Below, one piece after another: positions 1 to 12,229 of a stretch of 64,000 bases of DNA (positions within the stretch are counted from its first letter, which is position 1; each line of letters opens with the position of its first letter). The notes beneath the pieces are model-generated. The model was not told the origin of the DNA. It made no database searches and saw only the letters and a program-made list of their open reading frames with translations. This DNA comes from Cyrtodaria siliqua (lineage: Eukaryota; Mollusca; Bivalvia; Adapedonta; Hiatellidae), in assembly GCA_037043455.1 (NCBI GenBank), contig JAWPHD010011008.1, positions 23,695 through 87,694 of the forward strand, given 5' to 3'. A program made the translations under genes and the position numbers.

Positions 1-250
1 ACAGCGATCTTTGATATCGGTGACCTGTATACAACGATATTTCTGAATATGATATTGATATTGGTGACATGTATACAGCGAGATTTCTGAATATGTTCTT
101 GATATTGATGACCTGCATATAGCGATATTTGATACTGGTGACTGGCATACAGCGATATTTGATATTGGTGACCTGCATACAGCGATATTTGATATTGGTG
201 ACTGGCATACACCGATATTCTGAATATGATCTTGATATTGGTGACTTGTA
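1..250. repeat. Minisatellite block 1, 30-44 bp units
   Basis: Tandem units built on 'GATATTGGTGACCTGCATAC' followed by AGCGATATTT, some extended by 'CTGAATATGATCTT'. The same family forms the larger array at 1766-2545. Unit length varies (about 30 or 44 bp) depending on whether the CTGAATAT extension is present. The block starts at or before the window edge. The short open frame across it is repeat-made. Confidence 0.85.
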
Positions 251-254
251 TTTA

Positions 255-356
255 AAGGTTATTGAATTTTTATGGAGAAATATTACTGGAACGAAATCTT
301 TTATCGGAGGTGACGAGCTTGCTAGTAATATTTCTCCATGCAAATTCTGTAACATT
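255..356. repeat. Foldback hairpin, family FB1 copy 1
   Basis: Arms of about 38 bp (255-296 and 319-356) are imperfect inverted copies centred on 'ATGGAGAAATATTACT', with a loop holding 'GACGAGCTTGCTAG'. The outer arm 'AGGTTATTGAATTT' and the loop 'ACGAGCTTGC' recur in the better-preserved copy at 31598-31728, so this is a dispersed foldback (MITE-like) family. Confidence 0.75.
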
Positions 357-394
357 TTTTTATAAATTATTTTAAATTATGTTTTTTTTTCTAA

Positions 395-800
395 TATTAC
401 ATATATATATACTGAACCAAATAGCTAACGCACCAGTGGACAATATACGTAATATCTCAATAATAACAATCAATAAATCAAAACAAATTAAAAAAAATAT
501 CATTCAAATCACCTGTCTCCAACGGTGCCAGTAGGCATATAAGTATAGGATAGAGCATGAGTTTTGCACGTGTACGGGGAGATAATGCACGAGCGTTAGC
601 CAGTGCATTATCGTCCGTACACGTGCAAGACTCATGACCTATTGTATTCATACCACAATAACTAACATATTCTGTGTGTATCCTCGGGTATTACACGATG
701 CATAGTGTGTATTTAGGCTATTGTGGTATAATAAGTTCATGCATTAAATGTATTGTCTACTGGTGTGTTAGCTGTTCGGTTCAGTATATATATATTACAA
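395..800. repeat. Nested inverted repeat (foldback element)
   Basis: Outer arms at about 403-455 and 745-797 carry 'ATATATACTGAACC' and 'AGCTAACGCACCAGTGGACA' with roughly 85% match in inverted orientation. An inner hairpin at 558-636 pairs 'TTGCACGTGTACGG' and 'GATAATGCAC' with their complements around a short 'GAGCGTTAGC' loop. The centre of both is near 598, which suggests one element of about 400 bp. The 91-aa frame at 674-949 is incidental. Confidence 0.75.
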
Positions 801-939
801 TTATTGCATATTGTCTCCCAGACATTTTCAAAGAATTCGTGTTATTTTCGCTCGTTTGTTGTTTTTGTTCCTTTTTATTTACCAATGTAGATGGATACAT
901 TTTCAAAAAAATGGAAGCGACCACGATAAAAGCAACTCA

Positions 940-1495
940 AGTTATCTAAGCGTTTTCAGATGCTGAATTACGTCTGCTTCGAATTGTTTTGATAATTCAG
1001 ATACAATAATAGTTGCAGTGCTTATTGTTGTTAGTGTTTGTATACATTTACTTAAAGATAATAGCCTACCGTCATATTCGCGTTTTAACCGAGAAAATGA
1101 CCCGACCTTTTTCACGCGGTTGCCAAGAGCCGCGAAATACACTTATTACTATTTTTGTCTGCAATGCAATTTTGTCGTGCAATGCTTAATTTGACGGCTA
1201 CTTGAAAGAAATATTGCCGAAGATTAGCTGAGATATGAATTGTTATTAAAATTACTTTTGTATCAGCATGATTACGTTGCTTCAGCATGATACAGTAAGT
1301 TTAGGTATGCATCTAAACATTTACTTCCGTTCACGGCAGTTGGAACTTTTTCTCACTGTCACGTTCTCGGTTAAAAACGTGAAATCCTCTCGAAGTAAAT
1401 TTTCACAAACATCATCAACAGTAAGTTCTATAATTATTATTTTATCTCAAAACAAGGCCGAACAAGACGTAATGCAGCATTAAACCGTTTAGAAT
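940..1495. repeat. Inverted repeat with ~190-bp diverged arms
   Basis: Arms at about 940-1140 and 1310-1495 align in inverted orientation at an estimated 65-75% by eye. Anchors are 'GATGCTGAATTACGTCT', 'TTGTTTTGA' and 'TTTTTAACCGAGAA'. The motif 'AAGAGCCGCGAAATA' at the inner end of the left arm also occurs in reverse at about 32087-32107, inside another foldback. Confidence 0.6.
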
Positions 1496-1765
1496 ACGTT
1501 AGCGCTTCCAATTTTTGGATGAGTATCTAACCGTAACAAACCGCGAAGAACAAAAATGAACAAAAAGAACCAAATGAAAAATGGGGAAATAACAGGAATT
1601 CTTTAAACATGCATGGTTGACAATAGGTCTGTATAATATTGAATTGGAACTGAATTGAATGTTATAGTCGCACCAACAGCTACGGTCATATGTCGACTTT
1701 CCAGCTTCTATTGGGGGAGAAAGACCCAAGGTGCCCTCCGAGCAATTTTCGTGCATAAAATATGA

Positions 1766-2545
1766 CCTTGATATTGGTGACCTTCGTACAGCGATATTAG
1801 ATTTTGGTGACCTGCATACAGCGATATTTGATATTGGTGACCTGCATACAGCGATATTTCTGAATATAAACTTGATATTGGTGGCCTGCATACAGCCATA
1901 TTTCTGAATATAAACTTGATATTGGTGACCTGCATACAGCCATATTTCTGAATATAAACTTGATATCGGTGGCCTGTATACAGCCATATTTCTGAATATA
2001 AACTTGATATCGGTGACCTGCATACAGCGATATTTCTGAATATAAACTTGATATCGGTGGCCTGTATACAGCCATATTTCTGAATATAAACTTGATATTG
2101 GTGACCTGCATACAGCGATATTTCTGAATATAAACTTGATATCGGTGGCCTGTATACAGCCATATTTCTGAATATAAACTTGATATCGGTGGCCTGCATA
2201 CAGCCATATTTCTGAATATAAACTTGATATCGGTGGCCTGCATACAGCCATATTTCTGAATATAAACTTGATATCGGTGGCCTGCATACAGCCATATTTC
2301 TGAATATAAACTTGATATCGGTGGCCTGCATACAGCCATATTTCTGAATACAAACTTGATATCGGTGGCCTGCATACAGCCATATTTCTGAATATAAACT
2401 TGATATCGGTGGCCTGCATACAGCCATATTTCTGAATATAAACTTGATATTGATGACCTGCATACAGCCATATTTCTGAATATAACCTCCTTGATATTGG
2501 TGGCCTGCATACAGCAATATTTCTAAATATAAACTTGATATTGGT
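1766..2545. repeat. 44-bp minisatellite, ~18 units
   Basis: Unit 'GATATCGGTGGCCTGCATAC' followed by AGCCATATTTCTGAATATAAACTT, 44 bp. Units differ mainly at T/C in GATAT(T/C)GG, A/G in GTG(A/G)CC and C/G in AGC(C/G)ATA. Because 44 is not divisible by three, three units (132 bp) restore the frame. This explains overlapping open frames of up to 354 codons on the minus strand with a 44-residue period. They are not genes. Confidence 0.95.
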
Positions 2546-2559
2546 GCGATGCACATTAC

Positions 2560-4345
2560 ACACTCCGCAAAACCATTGATATTTGAAAATCTAGTGTGTC
2601 ATGTATGCACAGACCTAATAACAAATAGATTGGACACTACGAAAATTATCTAAATTTCACGTGGCACAGTGCGAAAATTTCACAAATTATTACCCAACTT
2701 TAAACACACATTTATGAAGAGTTTTAAAGATACAAGTTTCATTAATGCCAAATACCATCACATATTTAATTTTCTTTCCAATGATAGTATTTTTCTTTCT
2801 CTTACATTTAGAGCAAAATAGGAGTTTGACGGAAACTTTGACTGTCAAAACTTTGATTTTTAAGAGAAAAGCGAAAAACGATGACATTTTTAAATTTAAA
2901 CCTCTTTTTATACAATTTCTTACTTTCAAAATAAACATAAATTATTATAATACCATTTTGCTATTCACTATGAATCGTTTGAATGTATTCTCATCAAAAT
3001 CAGTGAATAATTGGGAGAGGAGATAGAAGGAAAAGTTAAGGTGCCAAAAGATATGTTGGTTACTTCATTGGTTAAGATAGGAAGTTTCCTATCTGTTTAT
3101 TAATATGTCTATGATGTATGGGATGAAACCACAACACTCAGGATCGCACGCTCGAACACTCCTCGACATTGACTTACCTGTGTTCCATGTTACGGAGACA
3201 ACAACATAAAAAGAAAAGAAAAATCACACACACAAACTTGTTTTATGATTTATTCACATTACATTTCACATAACACACAAAACTAAGTTATGCGAACACA
3301 AATGTAATATTTTATATAATGATACAAAAACACAACAACAATTGTTTAACATTTAATCATGTAAACGACGAAACTTGAAAAGCACAATGATAAATTATAT
3401 TAAAACTTATTTATAAACGCAGCACGAACGTCAGCATGAAACGTGCATAACTTTAAGTTAATCAGACACATGTTAAGCTTACATCATTTTCATAATTACA
3501 TTTGCAGTAAATCATACAGAAAATGCTCACGCACGCTTTCTGTATAGTTAACATGCATTTCATATATTCAGCATAATATGGACCTAAGACCATATGACCA
3601 AACGGCACTCGTATATATAATATGTATCAACATTATAATATTATAATATACATATAATTAAAAACAAAAATTGTCAGGGTCACATGTTCGTTGCTTTTTA
3701 CTACCGTTTTCTCTTTAATTCTCAGCCTCAATGTCACTGTCATTTTCTCATCACTGTCGTTAACGTCCCCACTTCACATACTTCACATAGTTTAATGATA
3801 CCGAGCCGTGGGCATCGTCGTATACGCCTTGCTACACTGTCATAACCTATTTAGAAACTTATTCACGTAAGAAGAAATCCCATTTTTTTATATTCATTTT
3901 AATGCAAAAAATATATTATTTATTTATTTACTTTATTTACATTACAGTTATTGCTTCATTTTATCAATTTTACACCGAAATAAAGATTTTGCGGTCGATC
4001 TTGATGTAACAAAGTGATGAAGAAACACTTACCCCCAAAATTAAAAAAAATGATGAAGAAAATATTTAAACATTAGTTTTCTTCTTTTAATAGACAGAAA
4101 AGGCAGTGAGCTATCAATCGATTAAAGATAGAATTAATTAACAAACGCCTTCCTCGTTTTCTCAAACTGTTTTAAAAAAAATTAAAACATCTCTGAATGC
4201 CTTTATCTCGTGAACAGCACCCTAATTGCACTTGTCTCTAAAGATATTTTGTATATCTGTAAGTCGAAGATGTTTACAATTAAATCACTGGGCAGCACAT
4301 GGCTGATTGACAAATTGCTCTTCAAATAATAAATATAGCATTTTA
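2560..4345. other. Intergenic DNA, no gene seen
   Basis: AT-rich single-copy-looking sequence downstream of gene A. No spliceable coding segment, RNA gene or clear transposon end was found. ATTTA-rich runs lie near 3900-3935. On the minus strand an ATTAAA at 4086-4091 is a possible but weak polyadenylation signal for gene A. The two overlapping frames at 2690-3026 lie on opposite strands and match nothing. Confidence 0.5.
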
Positions 4346-4348
4346 TAC

Positions 4349-7016
4349 TCAAACCATTGGACATGCGACACTATGAGCTGCTTGACAACCTTCCGTGTTG
4401 ACATCAAACCACAAACCTGCTGGACACGATTGGATGTACGGCCGGAAGTCAAAACAGTTTACATATTTATTACAGTCTGATGGGTGGCGAAAGAGTCCAT
4501 CTCGCCTTGGACAGTTGATATCACTGTAACACGACACGTATTCTTTCTTGTTGCATGTTTGTGCGATGGGGTCGTAGAGCATGCTGAGTGGACAACGCTC
4601 CTGCACCGGTTGCCGGAACAAGCAGTGGTAGTAATAGGCGCAGTTATCCGGATCCGGAAACACGATCGAACTCGAGGAACATCGAACTGGTTCCGGTTCC
4701 TTTCTTTGAAATAACTCTGGAAATGAATAATAACTGATCGTGAAATTTCTTTGAGATATAAGGGGAACTAAATAAACTGTTTTTTTCGTTTCGTAGATGC
4801 TTTAACCTAACATTTGCACTGTATTCACTTTGTTTTGTTTGTTTGTATGGTGCTTTACGTCATTTTCAACACATGTAAGGTTATATATGACGGTCGATTT
4901 TTGTGGTGGCGGCAGACCACCCATATTTCCTGGGTAATCGCCGGACATTGGCGAATATTATGAAAACAAACATGTGCTTTTAAGCTTTTGAAACTCGATG
5001 AATTACAAAATAAACATTGACAAACTTAATTATTTTATTATATTATGAAAACAAACACGATATTTTTGAAGCTAATAAAGCACAAAGATCAATGCGTTTA
5101 AAAGAAACGGCGCTAGGCATAATTTATAATTAACAATGGAACGTGCTTTTAGTGATTACGTGAACTACAAAACAAAAACTGATGAACTTCAATATTTTGT
5201 TTTTGAAAAAAATTATATAAACTAAATGTGTTATAATTTTTAATATAAACAATTTATTAACTTGACGATTATTGAAAGTTATTCCAAACTTACGTGGGAA
5301 ACAGTTGGCTGTCGAAACATTGACCATGGGGTCCATTTCTGTACATATACTACTTCCTAGGAAGGCCAAAACACTCGGAAGTCCATCAATAAATCGTCCC
5401 ATTGAGAATGATTTGCAATAATCGGATCCGATTGATGAAAACTCCGGGCCTGATTTTCCTTTACCAACGGCATACATGACAACGCCATCAAACTTGGCAT
5501 TTGTGGCTGCCTCTAAAACGCCGAGTCGACCGTCTAATGGCACACTATCGTATGTGAACACCACGCCAATCTTTTGCGCACCTGGTCTGGGCATTTGTAC
5601 CGGATTTCCGGCAGGATTTTGGAACATGTGATGCATCAGAGTTATGGCGGCTGCAACGTCATTTCCGCCATTCAATTGGTCAGCATATGCTTGTCTTTGA
5701 CTCATCAAGGTAATCCGCGTATTTGTCTGTTTTGCAGTTTTGAAAGGCTGTGGCCAATTTATGGCGATAGGCTCTCTCCCGTAAAGAATTAAACCAATGT
5801 TTACATTATCTGGGTCAATTTGAAAATAGCTTACAAGGTTGATAAGAAACCTTTCAAATGGGAAAAATTCTTGTCCGGGTACAACATCCGAGCCAGGTAT
5901 AGCAAATATCAAGTCTGCTGTTCCTCTGCATTGTCCTGGAATAAATAATAATAATAATAATAAAAATATATATATATATTAATAATAATGTGCATTGGGT
6001 TATATTGAGCTAAATTACAAATTCAACTGTTTTCTTTGAAAATTATTTTCTCTGAAAGAACTATGATGTTATGGAAACTAACTCTCATACTGGATATCAA
6101 TATGAATTAGGTCTATTTTTTCTGTGATTAAAATGTGTTTCAAACATGGAACGCGTGACAAAGACATAAACAAGGAATAATTTTGTAAAAATGTATCATG
6201 GAGATGTGGTTCTTGGCCTCTGCTCTGCACTCTGCTCTGCTGTTGTGTGAATAAGATTGTCGTTTTTACTGTCATAAAGCTTCATGCGATAACCTTAAAT
6301 TGTTTCAGAGATATGCTCAGGGCAGGAAAAGCTAATTTTAAACAGTTTCACGGATATGTACCGGACATTAAATGCATGACAAAGACAAACAGGGATATAA
6401 TTTGTTGAAAAATTAACCCAGAATTATGGCGCGTTTGTTTGCATGTCGTTCGATTGTGTTCTTTACTTGTATAAAGTTTCATGCAAATACCTACGAGTAT
6501 ATGTACGCCTATAAATGTATCAATTATTTACACTTGAACACCATGGACAACAAGTCAGTTCGATAATTTAAGTATATACATCAATTTAAGTATGTATATT
6601 CCTAGTTTATAATGGAATATATATTGCATATATTGAAAACCACCAATTAGAATTCATTTTACGCATATTCAATCATGGGTATTTGAAGAACCCGTTAATA
6701 AACTTATACTTTTAATCGATACAAGTACATTATTATATGACCTGAACACCTGGGTAGAGTTTTGATAAATGGTTTACGGTTTTGTAGTGAACTTTTGCTG
6801 TTATTTGGCGGGTTCGTTTCTTTAAAGTAATATGCGAAGGTGGCGTTTCAGAGTTTTGTTATTTCAATTGTTTTACATTAAAGACGTATATTAAAATAAT
6901 TGTTCGGAAGGAGACCAAAACGAAAAAAATTCTGTTAGGAGAAGTTAAAATATCTAACTATAATTACCTGAGACGCCGCTAATTCCGATCACCGCAAACA
7001 CAGCTATTAACAACAT
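4349..7016 (-). CDS. Gene A: secreted VWA + 2x chitin-binding (Peritrophin-A/CBM14) protein, Pif/BMSP-like
   Basis: Reconstructed as join of 7016-6968, 5935-5294 and 4716-4349 on the minus strand, 352 aa. Exon 1 encodes a signal peptide (MLLIAVFAVIGISGVSG). Exon 2 starts QCRGTADLIFAIPGSD and holds a whole VWA domain (about residues 24-215, including DPDNVNIGLILYG). Exon 3 carries two six-cysteine Peritrophin-A domains (Cys 243, 256, 262, 272, 285, 293 and 299, 312, 318, 328, 341, 349) and stops at TGA 4351-4349. Splice sites are good: donors CAG|GTAATT and CAC|GTAAGT, acceptors TTATTCCAG and TTCATTTCCAG, both introns phase 1. A secreted chitin-framework role in shell or cuticle is inferred from Pif97 and BMSP of molluscs, which combine VWA and chitin-binding domains. 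The MIDAS Asp is replaced by Pro (residue 30), so metal binding by the usual loop is unlikely. Gene B is its paralog. Confidence 0.88.
4836..4960 (-). mobile_element. SINE fragment, 3' part, reverse, in gene A intron
   Basis: Read on the minus strand it contains 'CCGTCATATATAACCTT', '...GAAAATGACGTAAAGCACCAT' split by drift, and 'GGTGGTCTGCC'-like sequence. These match the 3' half of the SINE at 43647-43880. The tRNA-derived head is absent, so it is 5'-truncated. It lies in the intron between the VWA exon and the chitin-binding exon of gene A. Confidence 0.7.
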
Positions 7017-8449
7017 TGTATTTCCTGAAATAAGATACAAACAGTATCATCTACAGTCAAGCTTAATAAGGGACCGCCTCTGATTTAAACATAGTTTATT
7101 GCCAGTAGTTTACATACAGAGTAATATCAACATATATACGCAAGAAATATTATAATGACAAATTGGTCGGTTTAACAGGTTCTACCATCATTGGAGTAAA
7201 CCCTTACCAGTTAACGTTTTGAAATTGCAAATGGCAGAGAGTTATAAGATACAATGGCAACTACACTGAGAACGAAAACACATAAATAAGTAAACGATAT
7301 ATACTAGTATAGCAGAAAAAAAAAAATAGAGAAATAATGAAATAGAGTTATGAGAAAGATTAGATATCGCCAATTGAAAATCCAGTCAGTTTAAAACATG
7401 TGAACGCTTTCGAGGAAAACATCTTCAAAAATATATATTATACACAACATTTTAGATAAGTAATGTCAATTATATTTGATTGTATAAATGACGGTAGAGA
7501 TACAAACAACAACACTAAAAATAGACCCCCTCTATTAAGAGACCGCTTGATTTCAGAGCCCACCATTTCAGTTTCCATTGTTTTGTTTAAAATTAATCTG
7601 TACTTTTATTGAGAGACCATTTGCGCTACTAGGCTCGTGTTTTATCTTCATTTTAGTAGTCTTAATACAGGTTTCAGTGTATGCTTTATTTACTATAGGT
7701 TTACTACAGTATATAGGAACACGTACATTCGGAGACCCACAGTTAGAGCATCATAATATTGTTGCAGAATAGGTGTAAGGTTGTTAGTTGCAGTTCTTTT
7801 CACAAACGGTCGAGAATATAGGTTTGAGTATTATACATAGATGAAAAACATGTTTAATATATCCAATGAATTCAATACTGCTGAAAAAATCCACCGTGAA
7901 TAATTATGACTCCAGCCCACATATAGATTAAACCAGCTTCGGCTATAATAACATCAGCTGCATATATGTTATATAGATAAAAAGTGTTCATTTTATATCA
8001 ACCATAACTAAATACACTCAGTGTACATTTGAAAGCGCAACACTTGGTATTATTTGAATTTCTAGAGTGGAATTAAAGTCCTCGTGCAAAATCTGTTTTA
8101 ACTGAAAGAAGCAGAGCAAATCTTATGCAACTGTTTATCGACATATGTTAATATAACCTTTGTGACAAAGAGACTTGTGTTCTAACATAAAATACAATCT
8201 TGATTTGCCAACAAACAAAAACAGCGGACTAAAAATAATCGAAAATCTAAAATGTTCCGTTTTTAAATGTACTGAGTAATTTGCAAAATAAATGTTCTAA
8301 ACTTCTAAACAATATTGCACAAACACTATAGTTCCACTGATATCAACATATATAACATATCCTTTTTGAAAAATAGCACTATGATTAAAAACTATATATT
8401 TTATATTTGTATTATAATTAAAAACCTAATCGCAACAAAATTGCTTACC
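7017..8449 (-). other. Gene A 5' UTR: leader exon ~8490-8449 and intron 8448-7025
   Basis: Reading minus, a TATA box is followed by a short leader exon ending in TTCG|GTAAGC (donor GT at 8448-8447). The acceptor TATCTTATTTCAG (AG 7026-7025) gives an eight-base UTR tail and then the ATG at 7016. The transcription start near 8490 is inferred from TATA spacing only. The 1.4-kb intron holds no gene. A hydrophobic plus-strand frame at 7578-7772 has no support. Confidence 0.6.
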
Positions 8450-8489
8450 GAATAGTAGACGTGTGTACGTTCCTGAGTAATGTCAACAA

Positions 8490-8527
8490 CTAACTGAAAC
8501 CTTCCTGACGTGTATCTTATATATCAC
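8490..8527 (-). promoter_or_regulatory. Probable TATA promoter of gene A
   Basis: On the minus strand 'GGTGATATATAAGATACA' contains a TATATAAG core at 8523-8516. It lies about 65 bases before a consensus 5' splice site that leads to the gene A start exon. Spacing of 25-30 bases predicts initiation near 8490. Expression data could confirm it; this is sequence inference. Confidence 0.55.
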
Positions 8528-8529
8528 CC

Positions 8530-10130
8530 TTATTATGCCACACTCGGGTCGCAATAAAAGACTCTCGCTTTTGTTTTATTATTAGATTGCCCAATAAAAT
8601 ACAAATTAGTGCATATATTTTGCGCAAATGTATCACACTCTTTGTTACAAATGCTCACACATGCGCATCAGGTATGACGATTGTCACATGCCCTGTCATG
8701 GACATGCAATAAAAATGTTATTATACCTGGTTTTTGTGAATATATATTAATCAACGTACATTGTTATGATGCATAATCGATAATTAAGGACATTAGTCAC
8801 CCAATAATAAATTGATGGTCGATTATTGAACACAAGTTGCCCGACACGCGCAGTGCTTCTTCTGACATTTTATATTGCTGCTTGTTTACTGTCCATTGCA
8901 ATTAATATTTACATGGTAAATTAATATTTACATGGTAACAGAACAGGAAGTTTTTTTGTTTTTATACACGTTTTCAAATTTAGTGTTAAAGAACATACAA
9001 AGCAAGTTGCAGTTCACGTGCTATGAACGCAGCACGTGCTATGAACCCACACGGCGGTTTTTGGTATAAAACCGTACATTGGGTTTTTTCTCTACCAGCT
9101 TCATTAGTAATCCCGCAATTCAGGGACCAGTAGACTATACTGCGTATCGGGTACCAGTATACTTGCTACCGAAAAGGTTGATCTGAAAAAAGTGGAAACC
9201 GATTACAGAACAGGGGTGTAGCTAGGGACTTTGGAATGTTACGCTAACAGTCTAGGGGGTCCGGGGGCACACACCCTAAACTTTTTTTTATCTTAGACCG
9301 TCTGTGGTGCAATCTGGAGGCATTTCCGCAAGCAAATGAGGCTGGTTTTGTCTCTGCATTTTATGTTTTTTCTAGATTTTTTTTTTAAAAAAGTGAGCTA
9401 AATGAAGAAGTTACCTGACCACCCTAGCTCTTGTCTTTATTGCAGTTTTGGACTTTTAATTTTTTCAATATTTGGGACAATGTGTACGCAACTGCGTACT
9501 CTGCGTACAGGTAGCTACGCGCCTGCTCTCAAGAAGGGTTGCCGGACTACTTTATTAGTTGTTGCGTTAACTTTCGTGTAATTCAGAAATTGCTCCCGGT
9601 ACCGTTTAGGAATTTGGTACCGCTTTATAATTTGGTACCGAAATACATTTATGCGATCGCAGTCTGCGTTATTGCATTATCCTGTTATGGGATAATGTTT
9701 CAGTTCCATGATTTTAAATGGTTTTTATCTTGTTCTTATTAAGCAAAGTAGCACCAGAATTAGCAGTTTTACCAAAATTAGCCCGTACATTTTTTCCATC
9801 CACCCCTATAATTTCTTACAATGAACCAAGACACTGACAGTTGTGTATATATGTGTATATATGTAAATATATGTATATATATGTGTGTGTATAGGTATGT
9901 TCGTATATACATGTATATATTAACTATATAAATAGTGTTTATTAAACAGTAATTTATACAACTTTATAATTAGATGGGCTAGAGGACGGCAATCAAAATG
10001 TAGTTTAAAGAGTTTTTCTCTTATTTTTTTTAACATCTCCCCTGCCTCAACCATCTAATACATGTATCTATTCTGTATTATCATTTTATGATGCTGAATT
10101 GTAAATATATATGTATGTGTTTAGTAAATG
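8530..10130. other. Intergenic region upstream of gene A
   Basis: No gene seen. It contains a 19-bp doublet 'CACGTGCTATGAAC' near 9016-9048, a short tandem 'ATTAATATTTACATGGTAA' near 8900-8940, a repeat-like 'AGTCTAGGGGGTCCGGGGGC' near 9250-9270, and a (TGTATATA)n microsatellite at about 9840-9930. Confidence 0.5.
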
Positions 10131-10159
10131 AATATTACATGCTGTAAAATATTGTAAGG

Positions 10160-10199
10160 TGTGGCAAGGGATGGTCCTCCCCGACCCTTGCTTCACCTA
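10160..10199. repeat. Short hairpin
   Basis: 'GGTGTGGCAAGGG' and 'CCCTTGCTTCACC' are nearly perfect inverted arms around a 14-base centre. The following 100 bases are C-rich. No RNA gene family was recognised. Confidence 0.5.
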
Positions 10200-10576
10200 T
10201 TGACGGGGAGATTAAACTGGTCGTCAAAAGACGGCTCAAAAAATAATAAAAATAGCCCGTACGCCCAAACCACACCCTACTCCACCCCACCCCAACCCCA
10301 CTTACGCACAGTTGTCTTTTTATCATGCAAGCTGGGTTGTTACTTATTATATGCTTTATGACATAGAACATACCATTTTATCACCATACAACACCATTGG
10401 TCAGCACGTGGATTCGATTTTTTTTTTAATACAGACGTCCGATTTACAAGCAACGTGCAACTGATGTTATAACAAATTTTACTATACGAGGGGTGATCTT
10501 AGAAAACGGACATGTGCAAGACATACTCGTCCTATACATGTGTTTAAAGGGAATGTAGCGACACAGCCAAACAGCT

Positions 10577-11221
10577 CTCTTATTGAGAGTTCTAAAAAAA
10601 ATTGGAAAACGTTGAAAGAATTATCATAATCGGATGATAAACAAAAAAGATATGACCATTTGAAAGTTGTTCTAAAACGGATATTGGAGCCGCCAATTGG
10701 CATCCATAAATATACATATGTTTCATACAAATGCTGTCATGTTTTCCCTATAAATCAGTAAATTGTCTGATTTATAAATATTCCATATATGGGCATTTAA
10801 AAGTGTGATGTCATAACTCTCAAAATGGCGGCTCCCATATCCCTTTCAACACATTACGTGGTCAGCGTATTAACTTTCATACCCCATCCAACCCCTTCTC
10901 CAAAAAGCCAAAACGGGGTTGGCTGTGGTATGAAATAAAACCTTAATTTCAGCTTAAAACGTTTGCATATTGTAAAATTAAAACATTTAATAGGTAAGTT
11001 TAAACAGGTTATCGCATTTGTTCAAACAAAATATATTTTAAACTTGCTTTATTGTCGAAGTATCCATTATAATATTCTGATAAGCTTTCCCATCGCTTAA
11101 TGGAATTAAGGCGGGACCACGTAATGGAACCTTCAAATGATCATATCTTCTTTGTTTATCATCTGATTTTGATAATTCTTTCATCCTTATTTAAGTTTGT
11201 CTGGACTCTCAATATCTTAAT
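10577..11221. repeat. Foldback family FB2 copy 1, ~95-bp arms
   Basis: Left arm 10577-10672 and right arm 11126-11221 are inverted copies, with anchors 'ATTGAGAGT', 'GAAAGAATTATCA', 'GATGATAAACAAA' and 'GATATGA(C/T)CATTTGAA'. A dispersed repeat (10873-11125) occupies most of the space between the arms. A second, more diverged copy lies at 19202-19770. Confidence 0.75.
10873..11125. repeat. Dispersed ~250-bp repeat, copy 1
   Basis: Starts with 'ATACCCCATCCAACCCCTTC', a hairpin closing with 'GGGGTTGGCTGTGGTAT'. It continues with 'AAACAGGTTAT(C/A)GCATTTGTTCA' and ends with 'TTAATGGAATTAAGGCGGGA'. The second copy (42108-42350) abuts gene B exon 2. Confidence 0.8.
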
Positions 11222-11496
11222 TATGAATCATCTTTTAATTTGTTATTTAAAAAAAACCATGACCTATTTATTAAATAATAATCTGAAAAATGTTAACACA
11301 TTCTCAAACAGAAACGATTTCCGATGTAATTAAAACTATTTTTATGCAATGCTTACTCCCTTATAATTTAGACTTATCGTACTTAAAATTATTTAAATTC
11401 TAGAAGGTTGCATTTAAACTACCTTTTCTATATAATATGTGCGTACTAAATTCTTTTCTCGTTCATGCTTTTATGTACAAGTTATCTCCAAAATCA

Positions 11497-11812
11497 AAAG
11501 TTTGTCCGGGGCCGGGATCTGAGTAAATTGGCTGCGTTTGAAACTTTCTCGCCTCGCACCGCTGTGGGTTCGAATCACACCGGGCGCTCGACTTTAAGTG
11601 AGAACATGTCGATTCTTACGGAAGGCGGGAGGGTCGATTCTTACGGAAGGCGGGAGGGTCGATTCTTAGGGAAGGCGGGAGGTATACAGTACTGGTTCTT
11701 CACAGGAAAAATGGAATGGTTTGCCTCTACCACGAAAACATTGACCGTCATATATAGCCTAAAAGTGCTAAAAAGGACGTAAAACACCATTCAAGCAAAC
11801 AAATATCCAATT
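11497..11812 (+). mobile_element. tRNA-derived SINE with internal triplication
   Basis: A pol III B box (GGTTCGAATCA, 11567-11577) lies in a tRNA-like head. The body shares 'CAGTACTGGTTCT', 'CCGTCATATATA' and the end 'GACGTAAAACACCAT' plus a CAAA-rich tail with the SINE at 43647-43880. A 25-bp segment 'GTCGATTCTTACGGAAGGCG' is present three times in tandem (about 11608-11682) but once in the other copy. The 105-aa frame across it is not a gene. Confidence 0.8.
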
Positions 11813-12229
11813 AACGTGTCAAGTGGATAACGAATGGCAGTGAACATGATCAAAAAGAAAACAAGATGAAGACAAAAAAGACAATATACGACAGCACGCT
11901 CATAAGAGATGCAAATAAGGAAAAAACGCAATCAGGTCAAATTCCTAGCCATGTTATGTCTGTATATACTGTCATGAAACTCATAACAAAGACCGTTCTT
12001 TGTCATAAATAAGGTATATGTTTTTTATTTTAATTTAAGGTCAATTACAATGTCAGGACTGGATCTTTGGGATATGGGTTACAATGTAAGTTGTCATTTC
12101 TATGGGTGAATGCGAAACTGTTGTTAATATTTATAAATAAACAACGAGATACAATAGTTTGACATTGAGTCCTCGATTTGATTGACTAGCTTATAGTTTA
12201 CGTGTTTCGTATGCTTAATTAAGTACACT

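Noticed and set aside
1499..2563. Minus-strand frames of 237-354 codons
   Set aside because: They follow the 44-bp minisatellite with an exact 44-residue period in three frames; no splice, start or homology support.
7578..7772. Small membrane protein frame
   Set aside because: Lies on the opposite strand inside the 5' UTR intron of gene A, with no start context or splice support.
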